64,000 nt of DNA, from contig CAUEEP010000873.1 in NCBI GenBank assembly GCA_958450365.1, positions 62,001 through 126,000 of the forward strand. Direction: 5' to 3'. Shown here in pieces: positions 47,895 through 58,653 of the stretch; the first letter of the stretch is position 1, and every line of letters starts with the position of its first letter. The notes beneath the pieces are model-generated. The model saw only the letters and a program-made list of their open reading frames with translations. It did no database searches and was not told the origin of the DNA. This DNA is from Mesorhabditis belari (taxonomy: Eukaryota; Nematoda; Chromadorea; Rhabditida; Rhabditidae). The position numbers and the translations under genes are program-made.

Positions 47895-48410
47895 TTCCAG
47901 CTTCCACTTATCCCGATGCTTCCCTAAAATGCCTATTCCTCGGTGGGCAACTCGCCAAAGTGGGGAACGTTTACGAGAACTTGCTCATCAGACTCTGTAA
48001 AGCACTTTTTTGATATTAAAGCACTTAATGGGCAATGGGCAATGGACCGATGGGAGTCTCGTCAATTTCACTGATGCCAATGCCGAGTACACGAACGTTT
48101 ACGGTAGAGAAAGGGTGCCCTTAAAATCTGCTTTATTTGAACATTCAACTAGACCAAATCTTGAGTTCAAAGGCACCGATTCGAAGCTGTTTTTGTCATT
48201 TACTCTTGCAGATCTGTGCAATCTGTGCCTTTGCAAGTTTCACTAACAAAACTAATTTCATTGAGATGTCCAATGATCCGGAATGCAATGGCAAAGTTTG
48301 GGGAATCGCAAATCGGCCGATCGCTCGTATCGTCTGCAAAATGGCTCCTAGGAGAAATCAGAAAAGAAATCGATCTTTCAATCGTCACTTTGATGAAGTT
48401 TTTGTATAAA
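47895..48410 (+). pseudogene. C-type lectin fragment
   Basis: After a TTCCAG acceptor the first exon reads CLFLGGQLAKVGNVYENLLI, the LGGxLAxVxNxxEN block of a C-type lectin domain. The second reads WTDGSLVNFTDANAEY, the WTDGSPxxFxNW region. The third reads DPECNGKVWGIANRPIARIVCK, the end with the final Cys. There is no signal peptide or first Cys pair upstream, where a hairpin MITE lies instead. Open but truncated at the 5' side; probably a broken copy, unless the first exon is far upstream. Confidence 0.55.
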
Positions 48411-48540
48411 CCTATAAAAGTTCAGAAGCCAATTCACCCAGTCAACATAGATAAATATCAATAAAGTTAACAAAAGATTGTTTCACAAATTTATTCCGAA
48501 TGTTTTTCTGTCTTTCATATTTCACGCTTTCCCTTTTCAT

Positions 48541-48776
48541 ATCCCATTTCGTAGAAAGAAAGCGTTTGTAAATCGATTTCTGAACAGAAAATAAAAAATG
48601 AAAAGCTTTTCCCGTTTCTTATCAACAACTACTTGGCTTTGTGCTTTTTGCTTCACTTGTTTGTTCAATACTTTGCCAAATAATCTGATTTTCATTTGAA
48701 AACAACTAGCATGAAAATCGACTTGATGAACGGCAAACACATAGGCTGTGGCAGTTATGATTCCGAAAGTTCCTAA
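48541..48776 (+). pseudogene. truncated duplicate of the kinase 5' end
   Basis: Matches 49183-49395 through the 5' flank and first codons. The copy starts with an ATG at 48711 and reads MKIDLMNGKHIGCGSYD, then SESS and a TAA, where the intact gene reads MKIDLTNGERIGRGSYGDVY. The second Gly-loop half is lost. Promoter-side sequence is duplicated too, so it could still be transcribed. Confidence 0.8.
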
Positions 48777-49338
48777 AGGAAACAAAGGAAACATTGTATA
48801 AACTCTTGTGGAACTCTATGTGCTGGGACTATTGATTTACACATTTATGTTATTTTAAAATAAATGTGGGTTTAGATCGAAGGTTGAATTGTCGAAGACA
48901 GTGAAAAGATATGGGATCGTTGAGTTGAATGAATTGGAGGAGGGTTATACCATTTTTTCGGACCAATTCCTTTATTGCTCAAAATTTAAAATCAACCGAA
49001 CTTCCTCGAGAACTTCCTTCCCTATACCCTTTCACAAGTTCCCCTCTAATATCGGTTGAGTTGACAAACAAAAGATTAATCGCTATTAGATCAATCTTCC
49101 CCTTCCCTTTTTTTCCCCTTCAACAGTCATTTTTTTCTCGAGACTACTTTTGCAAAGAAAAGACCAGCAAGTGCCATCACCATCCCATTTCGTAGAAAGA
49201 AAAAGAGCGTTTGTAAATCGATTTCTGAACGGGAATTAAAAAGGAAAAGGTTTTCCCGTTTTTTATCAACAAGTAGTTAGTGAGTTTTTTGCTCAATGCT
49301 TTGACAAATATTCTGATTCCCATTTGAAAACAACAAGC

Positions 49339-52300
49339 ATGAAAATCGACTTGACTAACGGTGAACGCATAGGACGTGGCAGTTATGGAGACGTCTACGT
49401 GTTCAAGGAGTCTTGCGGATTGTGAGTTTGTTTGAATCACTTTTGAGCTCTAAAATGCAGAATTTTATAGTTTAACATACTTTCAGCTACCATAATTTGT
49501 AAAAACTTTGCTAACTTTAGAGTTTTTCAGGAAGAAGTTCGTTGTGAAAATCATTGAGTTCAAGACCGAACTCAAAAGAGAGGAGGCCAAAAGAGAATGT
49601 GATATTCACGCTCGTTTATCTCACCCTTACATTGTCATGTACGATAAGAGAAGTGTCGAGATAGAGGTGCTGAAAAGTTCGATGAGTATTGGAATTGCAA
49701 TGGAATATTGCGAGAATGGATCTTTCGATAAAGGTGATTGAAACGAGGCAATGCCATGGTTGTAGCTTGTTACTTTCAAAACACAGCTGAAAGGCTGTAT
49801 GTGAATGAAAGTGTGACGAATAAACGAATTAATTTCAAATATAAATAGAAAACTTATTTGTGACCAAAAAACCCCCAAAGTTAAATTTGTTAAAGTCCAA
49901 GCCGAATCCTTTTGAAAGCTCGAATTTGGCAAACATATTTGGGGCCAAAAATAGCACCTTACTTAAAATCCAACTTCGAATCCAACTTCAAATAGTTATC
50001 CTGTCAGTAATATACGGGGTGTTCAAAAAAAGTGAGTTTAACGCGATTTTTATCAGAATTTCCCCTGGTGGTTATTGTGGTGTCAAAATGAATATTTTGG
50101 GCGGGTAAATTTTTTAGTTGATGCTTGGGTTGAAGATCACTAAATGACGAATCAATTTTATATTTACAGGGTGTTCCAAAAAAAAGGCAGTTCAGCGTGA
50201 TTTTTCTCAGAATTTCTAGTGGCTTCTGGTGGTGCCAAAATGAATATTTTTGGCGGGTAAATTTTTGATATTTTGTCACTCTTCCCAATTTCATGACACC
50301 TATACATGAAATTACAGGGTGTTCAAAAAAAAAGCCTGTTGTCCTTAATTTTCCAAAAAAATTCTGGTAGAGTTAATACATAAAATACGATTTTTAACCA
50401 AACACCTTATTCATCTACATTACACGATAATCTATCGTACATGAGAGACTTTTAACTCGCCTTCTTTAAAAGGTGTCCCGTTTTTCCAAGGAAACGCTAA
50501 TCAATAAAGTGTATGGTTGAAATTTGTAGTTATCCTAATGCACCACGTTAATTATGCACCACGATGCCAGTGCCAAGTTTTAATTTTGTGGCAAAAGTCT
50601 CATGGCTGTGCCCCATAAGGTGGTGGTGACCATGGTAGCTCAGAAATTTCAGGTATTGGGAGTCATGAGATCGGGGAAAAGTGAAAATAACAAAAATTTG
50701 CCCGTCATATTCACTTTGACACCACAACAACCATCAGAAGCTACCAGAAATTTTTTGGAAAATTAAAGACAACTGGCTTTTTTTGAACACCCTGTAATTT
50801 CATATATAGGTGTCATGAAATTGGGAAGAGTGACAAAATATCAAAATTTACCCGCCAAAAATATTCATTTTGGCACCACCCTAAGCCACTAGAAATTCTG
50901 CGAAAAATCGCGCTGAACTGCCTTTTTTTTGGAACACCCTGTAAATATAAAATTGATTCGTCATTTAGTGATCTTCAACCCAAACATCAACTACAACTTC
51001 GACAATGTCCTCTTTTGGAGTGTGCAGCTCTTCTCGGCGCTTGAATACATTCACAACAACGGGGTGATACATCGAGATATTAAACCGGGAAAGTAATTTT
51101 GCAACTCAAACAATGATAAAAGCTTGCTTTCAGCATCTTTGTGACAAAACTCTATCTGCTGAAACTTGGTGATTTTGGACTATCGAAAGAGACGGTTTTA
51201 AACAATGGCTTATCAATCAGTGGCACTTTTTGTGGATCGGAAAGATATATGTGCCCGCCTCAGCTTAGCGATCCAAACCCCGAAAATGCAGCTACTAGGG
51301 TTTGTTGCAAGTATTGGGTTGGTGGAAAAGTCCTTTCCGATTTTTTGGGAGAGTAACGTAAATTTGTCCAATTTGTCTCCTCCGATTCAACTTGACACGC
51401 AATTTCTGAAAAAAGCCTTCTAACAACATCAAAAAAATGATAAAACAAAAAAAACGAGAAAAACGAAGGAAAATCGCGAAAAGCGGCCGAAAGGCTAGCT
51501 ATTGATCCGAGGGTCGCTGGTTCGACTCCCACCGGTGACAATATTTTTCAAAAATTTTTTGCTAAGAATCTGAAAATGCGTGTCTAGGGGTTATTTTTGA
51601 CGCTGATCACGAAACACATGTTTTTATCCTAGGTTTCTGCACGGAAAACTAACGAAACGTGCAAACAGTAATTTTTTGGCTCTGCCGCCCTTTACTAAAA
51701 TAGCTGTAAAAACTTTTAGAAAAGAGATATCTCAAAACGGTTTTTACCAATCGATCCGTCTTGAATTCAGCTTTAGGATGAGCTATAAAACGTCAAAATT
51801 GGACAAATTTAAGGTACTCTCCCAAAAAATCGGAAAGGACTTTTCCACCAACCCAATAGTAATAATTTAAAAGTATATTTTTATTTTTAGGCTTCTCCAC
51901 TGAATGATGTATATTCGTTGGGATTAGTCTTATGGGAAACGGTTGAAAGGAGGTAAAAACGCAGGGCTTTTAGTGTTCACACATTCGTTTAGTCGAGTGT
52001 TTGCCATGTACGATTCCAGCTATGGATTCCAGTATCTTCAGTTGTGCCAAGATATCATGGGGGAACGATTAACTTCGGTGAAGGCACCGACATGCCTTGG
52101 AGAAATTAATTCCATCATACAGAAGTGGTGAACTGATTTTGAAAGAAAACCAAAAAGCGTTCAGGTGCGTGCAATTCGAACGAAAAAAACGACCAAATGT
52201 AGAGGAAGTGCTTGCACGACTTCGCCGAGTAGCTGAGGTGGGGTGTCCGAAGAATATCAGAAATTTGTAGATTTTTAAATATAAACCTTCTCTATTTATT

Positions 52301-53850
52301 AACATTTTCAGGGCCTACAGAAAACGTCACCGAAGCCACCAGAACAAGTTGATGGACAGAAAATTGTTGCACCGATCGATGCACACATCAGATATCTAAT
52401 TGGTGGCAACATGATTTCCACCGAGGATTTCACGAGAGGATTAACACTTCCCGATTGGGCATGGGAGGTGGAAAAGGAAACAAAATACAGCTCCGAGCCA
52501 TTGTGTTGTAAAGAAGTCAATTATTTCGATGATTTTACGATGGTGAGAAACGAAGCAACAGTGGGCCGTTTCAAGCGCACCGTTTACTATGACGGTTTGG
52601 AATCTGGGAGGGCAGTTATTGATGCGTACATTGACTTGATTCCAATTCCCCTTGTCAACAAATTTGAAACGAAATGGGAGACTTCATCGATGAAGGATAA
52701 GAAAGAATTTAAAGATAACGAGGATGAGCTTGAGGCAATGGTACGGAGTGAGAAGTTCTATTTGCCGACTCCAGTTGAAAGAACCGACTTTGAAGAGATG
52801 CAAATAGCTGATCTCTTCAAATGTGTTCTAGTCGAGGCCAACTACAGCTTATTACGTACATTGGTTTCTAGTTTACATTGTAGCTATTCCCCGATCACAA
52901 AATTTTTACCATCATCAGCTTTCTTTCAAGTTGTCTGTCTAATTCAAATGATTCAAACGATAAAAACCAAGTTCCTAGGTTCAGCTGTGACCGTGAAAGC
53001 GTTTTATTCGATCAATTTCAACGACGAATTCTTTTTAATCAAGGACAACAACTGTCCAGTGCTCATTCGAAGTGATTTCAGTCAACAAATTTATGTCGGC
53101 CAATGGGTGAGCAACTCCGACAAAAATCTCTGTAAACTGTTAAATGAAGAGGTGAGTTTCTCGGACAAGCAAGAGATCACCTTTTCGGAGATTGTTGAAA
53201 GGTTAGAGGCAACAAAAAACAAAATCGTTCGAAATGCGCAAATCTACATGGTCGGATACGTTTTATTGGCGAATTCAACGACCATGAATGTTATTGGAGG
53301 GATCGGCGCTGATTTGCCCATTCCTGGGTATCTTTTTCAGCTTAAAAACCCACCGCGTCGGAAATGTAATTGTAAAACAAAATGTGAGGAAAAAGCTTTC
53401 GTGAAAAAGATGGAAAATGCCTGTGCCCCCGATGGGTTAGGGCTTCCATATTACCTGTGTTCTACAAAAGAGGAGCTCGATTATTTTGAAATTTGGATGG
53501 ATTTTGTCACATTTCTTGAGAACTCTCAACAATTAGAGAATCCGGTAGTCTCTTTTCTTGTCAGAACGAGAAATCAGGACGAAGAGCAAGCCTTCACAGC
53601 CAATCAACTGATTTTAATGCAATGTGTTCAAGAAGACGATCCGAAAAGGCATCTAACGTTACTCGATCATCCGAATAACTATGGAGACCATGAAGAGATT
53701 CCCTATCTTGATTTCGAGTTTCTCATTCGCAAGGTGAAAAAGGCAAAAGCTGTTGAGCTCCTCAAAAAAACTATACCAAAAAGGTTTCTCATTGTCGCAA
53801 AGGACGTGCAAGATGATTGGAGTCAACGGGTGCTGATCACTACTGAATGA
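49339..53850 (+). CDS. protein kinase with a long unrecognised C-terminal domain
   Basis: Probable Ser/Thr kinase. Exon 1 (ATG at 49339) encodes the glycine loop GERIGRGSYGDVYVF; exon 2 (49532-49736) KKFVVKIIEF with the ATP Lys, the helix-C Glu and the gatekeeper region IAMEYCENGSFDK. Exon 3 (from 50969) encodes LFSALEYIHNNGVIHRDIKP with the catalytic Asp; exon 4 KLGDFGLSKE and SGTFCGSERYMCPPQL, where the APE motif reads CPPQ; exon 5 NDVYSLGLVLWETV; then FERKKRPNVEEVLARLRRV. Junctions agree in phase. The HRDIKPGN, GT..YMxPxQ and DVYSLGL pattern is closest to eIF2-alpha kinases (PEK/GCN2) and NEK, but this is a guess. From about 52320 a single exon adds roughly 510 residues with no domain I know, including a Cys cluster (RRKCNCKTKCEEKAF). 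The stop is TGA at 53848. One intron holds an 879-bp palindrome, another a mariner-like MITE. Confidence 0.82.
50115..50993. repeat. 879-bp palindrome of nested TIR elements overlapping a kinase exon
   Basis: The left arm starts TAGTTGATGCTTGGGTTGAA and the right arm ends TTCAACCCAAACATCAACTA. Inside, CAGGGTGTTCCAAAAAAAAG at 50168 faces its complement at 50920-50942, and CAGGGTGTTCAAAAAAAAAG at 50317 faces 50777-50798. A further single end (GGGGTGTTCAAAAAAAGTGA) is at 50018. The last 25 bp of the right arm overlap the predicted kinase exon starting at 50969. Confidence 0.85.
51314..51856. mobile_element. mariner-like MITE inside a kinase intron
   Basis: TTGGGTTGGTGGAAAAGTCC at the left and its complement at the right, terminal repeats of about 65 bp, flanked by TA on both sides. 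Removing it leaves an intron of about 50 bp, the normal size here. It contains a tRNA 3'-half-like sequence at 51485-51540 and no transposase. Confidence 0.88.
51485..51540 (+). repeat. tRNA 3'-half-like sequence within the MITE
   Basis: GAGGGTCGCTGGTTCGACTC followed by CCACCGGTGACA has the T-arm and acceptor pattern of a tRNA, with a good B box (GGTTCGACTCC). The matching 5' half is not recognisable upstream. Confidence 0.6.
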
Positions 53851-55006
53851 TGGTGATCGAATTGGAATTATGCTACGATCATCACTAACTTTATGTTCAG
53901 TGGACTTTAAAATCTATGAGCCAAATTTTTCATAACTCATTCATAAACTGTCATCATTTTTCGCAATGTACTTTGTTGGTTGTGCTACTTGATCTGATGT
54001 AAATAAGTGTGACTCCTACAAAAGTGTAAGTGTTACTCTTGTTACTCCTTTTCGCTCTAAATTTCTTTATTGTATATACGATTTTCCTTCTTTTCTATTC
54101 TGTGAAAATTTTGCTGGTCCACCTATTCATTTGCCGAATAAAGTATAGAGATACATTAGAAGTTTATAGCATCAGAATCTCAAGTAATGTGAAAGAACAG
54201 AATTTTCGCTGAGAAATTAGGCGACCATGAACAAAATCACAATCTTAAGAGAGCAATACAACAGAAATGTAAAGTACAACAGCAAAATCAATAAAGAATA
54301 AGAAGGTCAACCTCACTAACGGTGAATGGATTTAAGAATTTGAGCAAAAAAGAGAAAGAACTTCGAGATTTCTTTTCCAAAATCGACTTTTCAGTGAAGT
54401 TGGCTTCACCGGCTGAAAAGAGAAATAAAAAAGGACAAATGTAAGCTTTTAGGCTACTCATTAGTTTTATCTTCTCATCACAAACGCCTCCTTTCAAGGT
54501 CGGCTTGATGTAGATAAGATATCCTTGGCAATCGCTTTCGATGCACTTCTTTACTTTTTCCCATAATTCAGCCGAGCGAAACTCGGCTCTCAACTTTGGA
54601 AGGCTATATAAAAGAGTTCAAAGCTTGAATCGATTAGATAATAGGCACCATTACAGGATACATTCTTAAGATTTACCTCCAGTAAAATCAGAAAGATTCA
54701 CTCAATTTTGACCAATCTAGGCTCTCTGAAATGCGGCGCTTTAATTCTGGGCCACCCAAATCTTGTCTGTGTGATGAAATCGTTCCTTTGATTTTAAAAA
54801 TGGGCCTTTTCTCAAAAAAACCAGACCCATTTCAATAAATAACCTTTTTGTGTGTAAAGCTTAAAAATGACGTTATCACAAGAGTCGAGAATTCAATGAA
54901 TGGACCTTGGTCTTTTGGTGATAAGGGAAAGCGCTGGGAGGATCTCTCCTGGAAAGGTTCAAAACTTCCAATCACATTTCCACTCAATCAAAACGTGATT
55001 TCAGTG
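53851..55006. other. intergenic region with half of a palindromic repeat
   Basis: 3' flank of the kinase and promoter of the small secreted peptide. The only structure I can support is the half element at 54571-54770. Confidence 0.5.
54571..54770 (+). repeat. half copy of palindromic repeat family G
   Basis: GCCGAGCGAAACTCGGCTCTC followed by AAGGCTATATAAAAGAG and TCGATTAGATAATAGGCACC. A full two-armed copy is at 57160-57537 and another half copy, reversed, at 61630-61835. Confidence 0.8.
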
Positions 55007-55704
55007 ATGCTCAAAGTGCTCGTTTGCTTGCTTCTCTCGTTCTTTGTGCTCTCGCAATCGATCGCCATTCCCAACCAAATGATCAAGCCGGATGGGGTGA
55101 GTTGTTTAGATAAACGATTTACGGTACTTTAAGACTTACGGTTGGTTATACATTCACAGAGACTCAACTCGGTTAAGCAAGAAGCTGACAACTTGGTGAG
55201 GGGTGATTATGCTCAGTGAGGTAGAGTGCTTGTCTGAAGTGATCAGTCGATCAGTCTAACGAAAATCGATAACCGAGAAGACTCGGATGGGGATGTTTAA
55301 CCGAGATGAGTCTTTGTGGATGTATAACCGACAAAAATCCGATTTACTTATGTTATGTGTAAAAATGCGTTAAAATCAAAGATTATTTGGCGAAAAATAT
55401 TCATTTTGAAGAAAGTTATGCCCTTTTTTGTGAACCCAAAATTTCCCCCATAATCATTTGCAATTTCAGCGCTAGAGTTTTCTGAAATCCTAGATCTCTA
55501 GGGCAAATCTGTAGCAGAATCTAGTATCTTTTCGACTATCATGACAAAGCGAACATTGTAAATTCATGATTTCTTCAGGAGCCTTGCCGTGGGGACAAAG
55601 ACTGTCCACCAGGAGAGACGTGCGTCTGCTATTGGGCTTGTGCCCAGCTTGGAAAATACTGCATGGATCTTTCTCAAAATCAAAACCTCTTGCGACCATT
55701 TTAA
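55007..55704 (+). CDS. small secreted six-cysteine peptide
   Basis: Two exons. Exon 1 (55007-55097) encodes a signal peptide, MLKVLVCLLLSFFVLSQSIA, then IPNQMIKPDG. Exon 2 (55580-55704) encodes EPCRGDKDCPPGETCVCYWA followed by CAQLGKYCMD and a 12-residue tail ending LLRPF, then TAA. The mature peptide has about 50 residues and six cysteines in a C-x5-C-x5-C-x-C-x3-C-x6-C pattern, compatible with three disulfides. I do not recognise the fold; the CxxGxxCVCYW spacing loosely recalls EB/WAP-like or invertebrate defence peptides. Start choice is firm because it gives a clean signal peptide; the junction (GGG|gtgagt, ttcag|GAG) is in phase. It converges with the 7TM receptor on the minus strand, 237 bp away. 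Confidence 0.75.
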
Positions 55705-55941
55705 TAAACAAAACTAAAACTAAAAATAGACTTAGCTTGAACAGTCACCACAGTAACACGCACAAAATGCTTTTCATAGCTACAACGAAAATCAAATGGG
55801 CAAACACTGAAGTAGTTAATTCTATTGCTTTTCATCTTATCCGAAAAGTCTTTTCTTGTAAGATTCAAATTAAAAATCGTTTAGGGAACTTAAAAAATTC
55901 ATTTACTGTGTAAAACTTTAATCAATAGAAACCATTCATAG

Positions 55942-58653
55942 TCAAATAGTTGACGGCGATTTCACAGAGACAACACTTTTCTCGCGACAGGGCAATTTCA
56001 ATGCAGAAGATAGGATTTCTCTGATTCTGGTCCGGAGATCTTTAAAAAGTAAAAGAGCAACAATCACATTCATCCAGGGTTTCAACATGAGAAGATTGGC
56101 AAAGATGAGGAATCCGTTTGGGCTTGGGAAGAGCTAAGTGAGGAAGAGAGTCGGCAGAATGATGCACCCCAACAGAGCCACGATTAGAAGACCTAAAGGA
56201 TTGTATTGGGAATAGAAATCTTTTTTGATACTTTGCCTTATGCTGAGTATCTACAATAAGTAATAGAGTAATAGAGTACCCAGGTACTCATTTTCCTGAT
56301 TTTGGGACATGAGATAGGCGCCGCGCCCCTTTGCCATTGGCAATCTAGCTTTAGGGTCGAATATCTCAATGTTGGACTGTCCAATGTAAATGGTTTTTGT
56401 ACCAGTGACGGAAAAAGACTTGACGCTCCCAATGATACCAAGAATATGTAAATTGGAGAGCCCAACACCAAGATATTTGAGCTCAAAGTTAGATTGCCAA
56501 TGGGGGCGGGGCTCATAGCAAATGTCCGATGACCCATTTTCCTCGCCCCCCTTTAGAAAAAAAAGTAGTTTTGCCAGATTTTAAGGCTCCTCAAAATCGG
56601 GAAAACGGTGTCCTGTAAAGTCACTGTACAAGTCACGAAGAGCTTCAAGTTTGTTCCAAGTCTCACCGATCGCCAGAGATCCTCTCACGGTCGCGCGCAT
56701 TTTTCGATTCATTGAAGTGCTCATGATCTGAAAACGACATATTCAACAATGTTCTTCAAAATTGGCCAGAGTCCTCACTTACTGCAACTTTTTCCGCAGC
56801 TTTAAAGGTAAAATCACCAAACATTCGGTGTTTTCGCCTAGTTGCGGAAAAAGAACTCACCCAGCCCTCACCTTTCTCACTTTCCATAGCACCGGCATGT
56901 AGAGGGTGCAGCAGATGAGATATAAAAGGCCTTTTGCGAAATACGACCCATAATAAGTGATTTTTGTGAAAGCATCAAGATAGCATCCCGGCGAGATCAT
57001 CGTCGTTTTTCCGCTTTCCTCGATCCACGACTCAGCGATGTCAAATATTGCGAGAAGAAGCGAGACCAGAGAGATTACTGAAGGGGAAACACCTCAGTGA
57101 TCATTTTTGTTTAGTTAGAAGTATTGATGAAACTTGGTTTGTTAAAGCTTTCGAAACTTTCACAGGGTAGCCCAGAATTAAAGCGCCGCATTTCAGAGAG
57201 CCTAGGTTGGTCAAAATTGAGTGAATTGTTCTGATTTTTCTGGACGTAAATCTTAAGAATGTCTCCTGGAATGGTGCTTATTATCTAATCGACTCAAGCT
57301 TTCAACTCTTTTATATAGCTTTTAAGTTTTGGAAACGAATTGAAAAACTTGAATTGAAACTCGGCTCTCAACTTGGGAAGGCTATATAAAAAAGTTGAAA
57401 GCTTGAATCGATTAGATAATAAGCACCATTACAGAAGACATTCTTAAAATTTACCTCCAGTAAAATCAGAAAGATTCACCCAATTTTGGCCAATCTAGGC
57501 CCTTTGAAATGCTATAATTGTAGGCCACTCTGTAGAGCGACTTAAGGGTTTTTCAAACCAATTTTTCTTTTTTCTTCAATTCTCAAAACAAACCGTTTAT
57601 CGTGATGAAAACCCGTTTAAGCGACGTTCTGCTATAGGAAAGTGGGAAATAGAGAGCCCAAATTCGATCAAAAGTCAGAAGGATTTCGGCGAGCGGAATC
57701 GAGTAGCCGGTGAAAAGCCAAAGCACAAACGCCGGATTCAAGACACACGCCATTCGTGGGACAAGCGGCCAAGCTGAAAACTGCTTAATGGTATTTTAAG
57801 TGATTTTTTGGTACTGGAAATCGATGATAAGCCAAAACTAGTGGAAATAAAGATTGCAGAGAAATGAGCAGGTGCCAGGCTTGGAACTGGGTTTGGCTCC
57901 TTAAACTCAAGCCAGGCCAGTCCAGCATGAATTTTTTTTACTAAAAAACTGTCAGATCAAATCCGAAACCATCAAAAGCTCTAGGAAACAATTTAAAAAA
58001 GATAGTAAGACAATGATTTGTTCAGTCTTTGTCAGCCATTCAGAACACTTGGTCCTGGCCTGACCCTTTTTTGGGATCTTTTTGGGATCTGGGACAGTCT
58101 TGGAAATGAGTGTCGATAAAAATAAGCAATCCTTTGAACAATTCTAGTTTCATTTAAGAAAATGGCCATCTATTGCTCACCAACATCCGACACGGTCATC
58201 AGAACTCGTCGAGAGGAAAAAAACGTGCCACTGTAGCCATTCAGAGCCTCGTTGAAACAATAATAAGCGATGACGAGGAGTTCCCCTTGTGTTCGAAGCT
58301 TTAGTTTAGTGCATATGATCAATGAGAGAATGAAATTCGCTGTGGCGACGGTGAATGCTGAATGAGAGTACTTTTATGGATATAGGCATGGGAGAATTCC
58401 AAGCCGAACCTAATTCCACCGTCGTTTTCTCAGCCGTCTTTTGGCCAATTGTTCTGAAATCATGTTTACAAATAGAAATTGACATTCTCTGCTTGTAGAC
58501 AAAATTTTAGAGCAATCGGTCAAGGGACGGCTGAAAAAACGAAGGTGGAATTAGGTTCAGGTTGGAATTTTCCCATGTCTATATGGATATCGATTCCGAA
58601 AACTTACTATTGCCAACTTGAAAAGATATAGAGATTAACGCAAACTCGGGCAT
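55942..58653 (-). CDS. seven-transmembrane receptor (nematode serpentine type)
   Basis: Start at 58653 gives MPEFALISISFQVGN, joined in phase to FTVATANFILSLIICTKLKL (TM1) and LRTQGELLVIAYYCFNEALN (TM2). The exon at 57770-57597 encodes PAFVLWLFTGYSIPLAEILL and DRIWALYFPLSYSRTS, the TM3 end with the DRxxAL...PL(S)Y motif. The exon at 57078-56872 encodes VISLVSLLLAIFDIAE and TYYGSYFAKGLLYLICCTLY (TM4-5). The exon at about 56730-56590 encodes IMSTSMNRKMRATVRGSL (loop 3). The last exons encode LFPSPNGFLIFANLLMLKPW and a hydrophobic MNVIVALLLFKDLR (TM7), ending in TGA at 55942. The exact exon layout between 56590 and 56130 is unclear because an inverted repeat (56270-56545) lies there. Srx/srsx/srv-like by its DRxWALYFPLSY motif; class not settled. 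Confidence 0.75.
56270..56545. repeat. inverted-repeat MITE in receptor intron
   Basis: The left arm has GCCATTGGCAATCTAGCTTT and AATATCTCAATGTTGG; the right arm has CCAACACCAAGATATTTGAG and GTTAGATTGCCAATGGGGGC. About 275 bp with no coding potential. Confidence 0.7.
57160..57537. repeat. full palindromic repeat, family G
   Basis: Two arms, each with the sequence seen singly at 54571 and 61630: GGTGCTTATTATCTAATCGA on the left and TCGATTAGATAATAAGCACC on the right, with outer ends CACAGGGTAGCCCAGAATTA and TAATTGTAGGCCACTCTGTAG. It lies in an intron of the 7TM receptor. Confidence 0.82.
58390..58575. repeat. hairpin MITE, family H (copy 2)
   Basis: CTAATTCCACCGTCGTTTTC and AGCCGTCTTTTGGCC on the left arm, GGTCAAGGGACGGCTG and GAAGGTGGAATTAGG on the right. 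The centre ATTTACAAATAGAAATT-like core matches the copy at 3188-3390. It sits in the first intron of the 7TM receptor. Confidence 0.78.
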
